From assembly GCA_030632625.1 (NCBI GenBank), contig DAOVUK010000044.1:1-11890 (forward strand): 11,890 bases of DNA, in the 5' to 3' direction. The translations under genes were made by a program, and so were the position numbers. Shown here piece after piece: positions 6,668 to 11,890 of this stretch. Position 1 is the stretch's first letter. Every line of letters begins with the position of its first letter. The notes below the pieces were generated by a model. The model was not told where the DNA came from and ran no database searches. It saw only the letters and a program-made list of their open reading frames with translations. The stretch is from Gammaproteobacteria bacterium (GTDB lineage: Bacteria > Pseudomonadota > Gammaproteobacteria > GRL18).

Positions 6668-7159
6668 ATGATGAATTCAACAATTAAAACAATTCTTTAT
6701 ACAACAGATATGGGTAATCATATGCGTCCTGTATTTCGCTTTGCAATTGATATAGCCAGAAAACATGAAGCTGAAATTATCATGCTGCATGTTATTGAGC
6801 CACTTAGCTCAGGTACTTTGGCAACTATTAATGCGTATATGCCAATATCCAGTGTCCAGGAAATATTTCAAGATGGAATGAAAAAAGCGCTGCAAAAAAT
6901 GCAGTTACGGTTAAATAATTTTTGTGAAGATGAACACATCAATGAGCCATCAGACTGTGAGGTTATCTCAAAGGTAAAAGTGGTTAGTGGACATTCCGCA
7001 GAAACAATTGTTCAACAAGCCGAACTGCTGGGAGCTGATATCATCGTCGTTGGCACACATACTAATAAATCAATGAGTTCAAACCTTTTAGGGTCAACTG
7101 CTCGTAAAGTCACGCAATTTTCTAAAGTCCCTGTGCTTGTCGTGCCTGTGAATGAATAA
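6668..7159 (+). CDS. Universal stress protein (UspA family) linked to the TRAP transporter
   Basis: This 163-residue cytoplasmic protein has a single Usp domain: a first strand KTILYTTDMG with conserved D14, AEIIMLHVIEP (35-45), and the C-terminal GADIIVVGTHTNKSMSSNLLGSTARKV with VPVLVVP. The ATP loop of the family is G-2x-G-9x-G-(S/T). Here G129 and G142-S143 are kept but the middle glycine is T132, so nucleotide binding may be weakened or altered. Tandem Met codons make the start 6668 or 6671; a weak GATGAG lies ahead. It follows dctM by 36 bases with no visible terminator, so it probably shares the dct transcript. Usp proteins encoded with TRAP transporters are known (TeaD beside the Halomonas ectoine transporter TeaABC, which modulates uptake), which suggests a regulatory role on DctPQM. 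That role is inference. Confidence 0.88.
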   Translation: MMNSTIKTILYTTDMGNHMRPVFRFAIDIARKHEAEIIMLHVIEPLSSGTLATINAYMPISSVQEIFQDGMKKALQKMQLRLNNFCEDEHINEPSDCEVISKVKVVSGHSAETIVQQAELLGADIIVVGTHTNKSMSSNLLGSTARKVTQFSKVPVLVVPVNE

Positions 7160-7179
7160 GCCTGGAGAATTCGCTCGTG

Positions 7180-7207
7180 CTGACATGGTTATGATTGATA
7201 AAATAAT
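7180..7207 (+). promoter_or_regulatory. Possible sigma-70-type promoter before sdhC
   Basis: CTGACA (7180-7185) and AATAAT (7202-7207) each differ from consensus at one base and are 16 bases apart, in the 63-base gap between usp and sdhC. The implied transcript start, about 7213-7215, would leave a leader of only some 9 bases before the sdhC ATG, which weakens the case. Transcription could instead read in from dct. Confidence 0.25.
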
Positions 7208-7222
7208 AGTAGATGACAAAAC

Positions 7223-7618
7223 ATGAACGACTTTAAAAAACAAATAAAAAAACGCCCTAAAAACCTTAATTTACTCTCAGTAAAATTTCCTATGTCTGCA
7301 GTTATGTCTGTGGGACATAGGGCTGCAGGCGTATTACTTTTTATATCTATACCCTATTTTATCTATGTGTTTCAATTATCATTGAGTGATGAGACAGGGT
7401 TTCTACAGGCAAAAACTGAACTGAATAGTCCTCTGGTCAAATTATTTTTATTAATATTTATCTGGGCATTAGCCCATCATTTTTTAGCGGGTATACGGTT
7501 TCTTCTTTTGGATCTCGATATCGGTATTGAAAAAAAATGGGCACAGAAAACGGCTGTTCTTGTAATTGCATCAGGTTTTATTATTTTTTTAATCTGCTCT
7601 GTTGTTTTATTTTATTGA
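7223..7618 (+). CDS. sdhC: Succinate dehydrogenase cytochrome b556 subunit SdhC
   Basis: This is the 131-residue membrane anchor of complex II, with three predicted helices at about 26-50, 71-94 and 108-130. It opens with the typical KKRPKNLNLL, followed by S29-x-x-H32-R33 (matching S27/H30/R31 of E. coli SdhC at the quinone site) and AHHFLAGIRFLLLD, where H86 aligns with the axial haem b ligand H84 of E. coli. In E. coli the motif continues GIRH; here that second His is Phe93, as happens in other lineages. With SdhD it binds haem b and quinone in the inner membrane. It is the first gene of sdhCDAB. The ribosome site ahead of the ATG is poor (AGATGA at 7211-7216). Confidence 0.93.
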   Translation: MNDFKKQIKKRPKNLNLLSVKFPMSAVMSVGHRAAGVLLFISIPYFIYVFQLSLSDETGFLQAKTELNSPLVKLFLLIFIWALAHHFLAGIRFLLLDLDIGIEKKWAQKTAVLVIASGFIIFLICSVVLFY

Positions 7619-7643
7619 TAATGTTTTATTTGAGTATATTAAT

Positions 7644-7991
7644 ATGAGCTATCAAGCAAAAGGCTTACAGGCCTGGTTTTTTCAGCGTGTAACGGGTGTT
7701 TTCATGGCATTCTACATGGTTTATGTTTTATGGTTTTCTTTAAGCACTGAATTGTTCACTTATCAAATATGGCTGGCATGGTTTTCTCATCCTCTGATGA
7801 ATATGGCCACTGCATTATTTTTTATTCAACTGGTTGTTCATACCTGGGTAGGGATGCGTGATATTGTTCTGGATTATATGCCTGGTGATATTCTCAGATT
7901 TATTACCCTGACCTGTATCAGTTTATTTCTAATGGCATTAAGTATTGGCATGCTGCGCATATTATTTTCACTGTCTTTTAATATTTTATAA
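7644..7991 (+). CDS. sdhD: Succinate dehydrogenase hydrophobic membrane anchor SdhD
   Basis: This 115-residue second membrane anchor of complex II has three helices at about 16-34, 50-72 and 84-108. It shows the SdhD pattern: GLQAWFFQRVTG near the start (compare the conserved Arg in the E. coli RATA segment), and HTWVGMRDIVLDYM (66-79), where H66 aligns with E. coli H71 and Y78 with the quinone-binding Y83. A longer in-frame start exists at 7602, overlapping sdhC by 17 bases, but the extra MFYFIDNVLFEYIN does not resemble SdhD N-termini. MSYQAKGLQ at 7644 matches the family length of about 115, so 7644 is chosen. Both candidate ribosome sites are weak. Confidence 0.9.
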   Translation: MSYQAKGLQAWFFQRVTGVFMAFYMVYVLWFSLSTELFTYQIWLAWFSHPLMNMATALFFIQLVVHTWVGMRDIVLDYMPGDILRFITLTCISLFLMALSIGMLRILFSLSFNIL

Positions 7992-7994
7992 CAC

Positions 7995-8018
7995 TAAAAC
8001 TGAAATAGAAGAGTTTTA
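7995..8018 (+). other. Small stem-loop in the sdhD-sdhA spacer
   Basis: TAAAACT (7995-8001) and AGTTTTA (8012-8018) form a 7-bp stem with a 10-base loop, just after the sdhD stop. It is AU-rich and has no following U-run, so it is not a convincing terminator. It might influence processing between the anchor genes and sdhA, or be chance. Confidence 0.3.
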
Positions 8019-8050
8019 AACGAGTTAATTGTTTATATGAGATTTCTAAC

Positions 8051-9823
8051 ATGAATATTGTTACCAGAAAATTTGATACGCTTGTCATTGGTGCTGGCGG
8101 TGCTGGTTTAAGAGCGGCATTACAATTGTCACAGGCCAATGCTAAGGTGGCAGTGCTTTCAAAGGTGTTTCCAACCCGTTCACACACAGTGGCTGCGCAG
8201 GGTGGAATGAATGCAGCCCTGGGTAATGTGACGCCTGACAACTGGCACTGGCATATGTATGACACCGTAAAAGGCAGCGATTATTTAGGCGATCAGGATG
8301 CGATTGAATATATGTGTCGTGCTGCAGCTGAAACAGTGATTGAGTTAGAACATTTTGGCGTACCTTTCTCTCGTCTTAAAAATGGCAGTATCTATCAACG
8401 TCCCTTTGGTGGCCAAAGTCAGAACTTTGGTGGTGATCAGGCTGCCCGCACCTGTGCTGCAGCAGACCGTACGGGACATGCCATGCTGCACTCTCTTTAT
8501 CAGCAGAATATTCGTGCTAAAACTCATTTTTTCGATGAATTCTTTGCAATTGATTTATTAAAAAATAATGCCGGCGATGTGCTTGGTGCAATTGCTTATG
8601 ACATTGAAACCAGTGAAAAGATTATTATTGAAGCTAAAACAACTTTAATTGCAACGGGTGGAGCAGGGCAGTTATTTCGCACTAACACTAACGCCAGCAT
8701 CAATACGGGTGATGGCATGGCAATGGCGCTCAGAGCAGACATCCCTTTACAGGACATGGAGTTTTTTCAATTTCATCCCACTGGCGTTGCCGGCAAAGGA
8801 ATGCTGATTACTGAAGGCGTTCGTGGTGAAGGCGGTTATCTGGTCAATTCAGAAGGTGAGCGATTTATGGAACGTTACGCGCCTCATGCTAAAGATCTTG
8901 CTTCCAGGGATGTTGTCAGTCGGGCAGTAGCCATTGAGATCCGGGAAGGACGTGGTTGTGGTCCCAATAAAGATTATGTTTTTCTGAAACTGGATCATTT
9001 GGGTAGTGATGTTATTAAAAAACGTCTGCCGGGGATACGTGACATCAGTATCACTTTCCTGGGTATTGATCCTATTGAAGAAGCTATTCCCGTGTTCCCA
9101 ACAGCACACTATACTATGGGTGGAATTCCTACCAATCGATTTGCACAGGTCGTTGTGCCTGTTGGCAGTGGCGAAGAAGTCATTCCTGGTTTATATGCGG
9201 CCGGTGAGTGTGCCTGTGCTTCAGTACATGGGGCTAATCGGCTTGGTGGAAACTCACTATTAGATATTGTGGTTTTTGGACGAGCTGCCGGCAAGCATAT
9301 CATTGAATATCTTAAAGCTAATCCGCATCACAAAGTATTGCCCGAAGACGGAGCAGCTCACATTTTGCAACGCCTTGAACGCTGGGACAGAAAAATAGAA
9401 AATTCTGACGAATCCTATACTGTTCCACAGTTGATGGCCGAACTAAAACAAGTCATGGAAGAAAATTGTGGTGTTTTTAGAACAGAAGATGTGCTTGAAA
9501 AGGGTGTGAATGCTGTTAAAGCCATTAAGGAAAAGCTCACAAAGGCCCATATTTCTGATTATTCAACTATTTTTAATACCGCTCGCATTGAGGCACTTGA
9601 ATTGGAAAACCTGGTCGAAATTGGTCTGGCGACAGTGATCAGTGCATTGGCTCGAAAAGAAAGCCGAGGGGCTCATTCACGCATTGATTTTGAAAAAAGA
9701 GATGATGTCAGCTGGATGAAACACAGTCTTTATTATATGAAAGATAATTTATTAATCTATAAACCTGTGCGAACTAAAGCGTTGACTGTGAAGACCTTTC
9801 CACCCAGGGAACGTGTCTACTGA
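8051..9823 (+). CDS. sdhA: Succinate dehydrogenase flavoprotein subunit SdhA
   Basis: This 590-residue catalytic subunit oxidises succinate to fumarate on the cytoplasmic face and passes electrons to SdhB. It has the N-terminal dinucleotide fold [13 protein letters not shown] (12-24) and the [13 protein letters not shown] motif, where H45 is the covalent FAD attachment site. Active-site residues align with E. coli: H242 (FHPTG), R286 (DLASRDVV), H353 ([10 protein letters not shown]) and R397 ([13 protein letters not shown]). The C-terminal helical domain ends ESRGAHSR...FPPRERVY as usual. Length is within two residues of E. coli SdhA. It follows sdhD by 59 bases, with only a weak GAG-containing ribosome site. 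It is clearly the succinate dehydrogenase (SdhA) form and not the anaerobic fumarate reductase form, judged from overall sequence and the sdhCDAB order. Confidence 0.97.
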   Translation: MNIVTRKFDTLVIGAGGAGLRAALQLSQANAKVAVLSKVFPTRSHTVAAQGGMNAALGNVTPDNWHWHMYDTVKGSDYLGDQDAIEYMCRAAAETVIELEHFGVPFSRLKNGSIYQRPFGGQSQNFGGDQAARTCAAADRTGHAMLHSLYQQNIRAKTHFFDEFFAIDLLKNNAGDVLGAIAYDIETSEKIIIEAKTTLIATGGAGQLFRTNTNASINTGDGMAMALRADIPLQDMEFFQFHPTGVAGKGMLITEGVRGEGGYLVNSEGERFMERYAPHAKDLASRDVVSRAVAIEIREGRGCGPNKDYVFLKLDHLGSDVIKKRLPGIRDISITFLGIDPIEEAIPVFPTAHYTMGGIPTNRFAQVVVPVGSGEEVIPGLYAAGECACASVHGANRLGGNSLLDIVVFGRAAGKHIIEYLKANPHHKVLPEDGAAHILQRLERWDRKIENSDESYTVPQLMAELKQVMEENCGVFRTEDVLEKGVNAVKAIKEKLTKAHISDYSTIFNTARIEALELENLVEIGLATVISALARKESRGAHSRIDFEKRDDVSWMKHSLYYMKDNLLIYKPVRTKALTVKTFPPRERVY

Positions 9824-9884
9824 ATTCAGAATATCACTAATGTAAATAAATTTGTAACTACCACCAGAGTATAGGATCAAGGTA

Positions 9885-10583
9885 ATGCGCTTTACAATCT
9901 ATCGATTCAATCCCGAAACAGATACTGTTCCTTACATGAAGGAATATGAGTTAGCGAATATTGAACCAGGCACGATGTTACTTGATGCGTTGTTGAGAAT
10001 AAAAAATGAACAAGATGGCACCTTATCCTTTCGTCATTCCTGTGGAGAGGGGGTTTGTGGTTCAGACGGGATGAATGTTAATGGCACAAATTGCTTAGCG
10101 TGTGTGACATTAGTTGATAGTTTAAAAGCACCTATTGTCGTTCGACCCCTGCCGGGAATGCCCGTGGTACGAGATTTGGTGATCGATATGACACAATTTT
10201 ATAGCCAATATCGTGCTGTTAAACCCTGGTTAATCGTCAAAGATCCCATTCCTGAAATTGAATTCAAACAAACCCCGGAGCAGCGGGATAAGCTGGATGG
10301 TTTATATGAATGTATACTCTGCGGCTGCTGTTCAACTGCTTGTCCGTCATTTTGGTGGAATCCGGATAAATTCCTGGGACCCGCTGCCTTATTGCAATCC
10401 TGGCGCTTTTTATCGGATAGTCGCGATCAGGCAGGCGATGAACGTTTAGAGGCTTTAGAAGGGCCATATAAATTATTTCGTTGCCATAGTATTATGAATT
10501 GTGTTGAAGTTTGTCCTAAACAACTCAATCCGACTAAAGCTATTGGCAATATAAAAAAACTGATGCTGAAGAAGATGATCTAA
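9885..10583 (+). CDS. sdhB: Succinate dehydrogenase iron-sulfur subunit SdhB
   Basis: This 232-residue electron-transfer subunit links SdhA to the quinone site. An N-terminal ferredoxin domain binds [2Fe-2S] through C53, C58, D61 and C73 (SCGEGVCGSDG...LAC); the Asp ligand is shared with E. coli SdhB. The C-terminal domain gives [4Fe-4S] ligands C143, C146, C149 and C210, and [3Fe-4S] ligands C153, C200 and C206, a constant offset of six from E. coli. W157/W158 in PSFWWNPDKF and H201 lie at the quinone site. C70 is an additional cysteine beside the [2Fe-2S] cluster, where E. coli has Gly. The start at 9885 has AGGATCAAGG just upstream with short spacing. It ends the operon; no sdhE or gltA follows. 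Confidence 0.96.
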   Translation: MRFTIYRFNPETDTVPYMKEYELANIEPGTMLLDALLRIKNEQDGTLSFRHSCGEGVCGSDGMNVNGTNCLACVTLVDSLKAPIVVRPLPGMPVVRDLVIDMTQFYSQYRAVKPWLIVKDPIPEIEFKQTPEQRDKLDGLYECILCGCCSTACPSFWWNPDKFLGPAALLQSWRFLSDSRDQAGDERLEALEGPYKLFRCHSIMNCVEVCPKQLNPTKAIGNIKKLMLKKMI

Positions 10584-10617
10584 TAGCACCTAATATTATT
10601 CAATAGCTATTCTTCAG
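10566..10617. terminator. Possible bidirectional stem-loop at the convergent sdhB / patatin ends
   Basis: CTGAAG (10566-10571) pairs with CTTCAG (10612-10617), and AATAGC (10582-10587) with GCTATT (10606-10611), forming a long interrupted hairpin that spans the 23-base gap and both gene ends. It lacks a GC-rich core and a clear T-tract on either side. It is the only obvious candidate for ending transcription between these convergent genes. Confidence 0.35.
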
Positions 10618-11890
10618 TACTTATTTTTCCACCCATATCAGAGACCAGACGCTGGTATTCAGGATCCTTATGCAATAAATTATGCCCGCCGGTAACAAGC
10701 TTATCGACAGTTTCCCTGCTTAAAGCAAAACTGGTTGGAATTTTGTTAAACAAGCTCTTCAGTTTGGATTCACTTATACTTTGCAAGCCTATATTAATAA
10801 AGTAAGGCTGTATTTGTTTTTCAGGCGTTGACAGCTCTTTTGACCAACGCTCAACACTACGCTTCATTAATTCAAGGGTAGTACTATTGTATCGATGCAG
10901 TTGAACATCACTCATAGATGAAACCGTCTCACTGATAGAGGGTTCCTCACGAGTAAACGACATTTCAGGTCTGGGTGCTGTTGAAGAATTAACTGTGATA
11001 ACAACCACTTTTTCAGGGATTTTTTTTCCTAATTTACGCAGTGACTTTTTTGCACCGCCAGCTAAAGCAATCATATCGATCATGGCATGCAAGCCAAGGT
11101 TATCGGTAATACCACCATCCACCAGATGCATATAGCGTCCTGCATCCTGATTCTGAAGGAATTGAATACCGGTAACCGTCTCATTCAACATTGGAGCATG
11201 CTCAGCTTCTTTTTTTACAGTATCGAGCCATTCGGGTTCAGTCGAACCACAGTCAGGATATTTCTCAAGTACTACGGGTAAAAAGACAATCGGTACGGCC
11301 GATGAGGCGGCTACTGCTTTTGATACTGGGAAACTACTTAAATCAGAGCAGAACAAAGAAAAATATTCCTGAATAAATGAAAAACGAATCCCATGCCCCA
11401 ATTCTGATGCATTAATTATAATGAATGGTCCGTCTTTTCTCATATCGGCAAAGGTCGCGTTATGAAAGACAACATCGTCATAATAATCGCTTGCCATTTG
11501 TGTTCGGCCACCTTTGTTGAACCACTCCAGGGGATTCAGTAATCCCCTGGATAAAAACTGTTCGACATTTCGTAATAAAAAAGCTTCTTCAAAATCTTCG
11601 AAAATGCCATCCCCGTACAAGCCATAGTAGGCTGCGGTAAAACTCCCTCCTGACACAGAACTGATATAGTCTACTTCATCCAGTAGACGCACCATTTTCC
11701 CATCAATTTGAACGGATGTTTTTCTCAGACCGTCTAATACGCCATAAGATAATGCCGCAGCACGAGTCCCTCCTCCTGAGAAACTTAAAATAAGAGTAAT
11801 ATCATCCTTATTATCCTCTTTAGCCCAGGAATGCCAGGAATAACCATCATAGTCCACGGTTTTTTTGGGAGAATTATCAATAACTCCATA
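10607..11890 (-). CDS. Patatin-like phospholipase, probable lipoprotein (partial, 5' end off the right edge)
   Basis: The frame is open from the stop at 10607 to the window edge; a GTG at 11857 gives 416 codons but is probably internal, since the frame continues upstream as YGVIDNSPKKT. Members I recall have a signal peptide or lipobox just before such a segment, so the true start likely lies outside. Numbered from that GTG: oxyanion loop SGGGTRAAALSYG (27-39), nucleophile S69 in SSVSGGSF, and catalytic Asp D247 in VDGGITDN, the Ser/Asp dyad of patatin acyl hydrolases. The nucleophile motif is S-V-S-G-G where classical patatins have G-x-S-x-G. The dyad is intact, so hydrolysis of phospholipid or other acyl esters is expected, but the substrate is unknown. 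It converges on sdhB with a 23-base gap and seems functionally unrelated to the dct-sdh cluster. Confidence 0.85.
   Translation of the reverse strand, partial: YGVIDNSPKKTVDYDGYSWHSWAKEDNKDDITLILSFSGGGTRAAALSYGVLDGLRKTSVQIDGKMVRLLDEVDYISSVSGGSFTAAYYGLYGDGIFEDFEEAFLLRNVEQFLSRGLLNPLEWFNKGGRTQMASDYYDDVVFHNATFADMRKDGPFIIINASELGHGIRFSFIQEYFSLFCSDLSSFPVSKAVAASSAVPIVFLPVVLEKYPDCGSTEPEWLDTVKKEAEHAPMLNETVTGIQFLQNQDAGRYMHLVDGGITDNLGLHAMIDMIALAGGAKKSLRKLGKKIPEKVVVITVNSSTAPRPEMSFTREEPSISETVSSMSDVQLHRYNSTTLELMKRSVERWSKELSTPEKQIQPYFINIGLQSISESKLKSLFNKIPTSFALSRETVDKLVTGGHNLLHKDPEYQRLVSDMGGKISTEE

Noticed and set aside
7602..7643. Upstream start for SdhD overlapping sdhC
   Set aside because: The extra 14 residues do not resemble SdhD N-termini and the protein would exceed the usual length; ATG 7644 fits better.
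7978..8265. 95-residue minus-strand frame over the sdhD-sdhA junction
   Set aside because: Mostly antisense to conserved sdhA sequence, with no domain or ribosome site to support it.

Overview
The window reads as chromosomal DNA of an AT-rich gammaproteobacterium. The grounds are E. coli-like SdhA and SdhB (flavin-linking His45, Asp as a [2Fe-2S] ligand), an sdhC-D-A-B order, a long-form DctQ/DctM pair and a sigma-54-type DctB/DctD system. The genus cannot be named from the sequence. Nearly all the DNA is coding and forms one theme: sensing, importing and oxidising C4-dicarboxylates such as succinate.

Layout. Bases 1-2955 (minus strand) hold dctB and the beginning of dctD (its C-terminal part lies off the left edge), a sensor kinase / sigma-54 activator pair. 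Bases 2956-3481 are the divergent regulatory region. It carries a REPIN/MITE-like palindromic element of about 145 bp, a perfect 18-bp AT-rich palindrome and a GGCAT...ATGCC inverted repeat near dctP. Bases 3482-6631 (plus strand) encode the tripartite TRAP transporter dctP-dctQ-dctM, with two strong hairpins between dctP and dctQ. Bases 6668-7159 encode a universal stress protein. Bases 7223-10583 encode succinate dehydrogenase, sdhC-sdhD-sdhA-sdhB. From 10607 to the right edge, on the minus strand and convergent with sdhB, lies a patatin-like phospholipase whose 5' end is outside the window.

How it fits together (inference from family knowledge). DctB would sense periplasmic dicarboxylate and phosphorylate DctD, which would activate dctPQM. 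DctP delivers substrate to the DctQM Na+-coupled permease, and SDH oxidises imported succinate to fumarate while reducing quinone. All genes from dctP to sdhB run in one direction with short gaps, so partial co-transcription is possible.

I found no clearly new defence, mobile or biosynthetic system. The points most worth a second look are the REPIN-like element in the dct control region, the absence of a canonical -24/-12 promoter ahead of dctP, the two-hairpin dctP-dctQ spacer with a duplicated 3' arm, the linkage of dct, usp and sdh, and some non-consensus motif residues (GSFTGA in DctD, SVSGG in the patatin, a degenerate nucleotide loop in the Usp).
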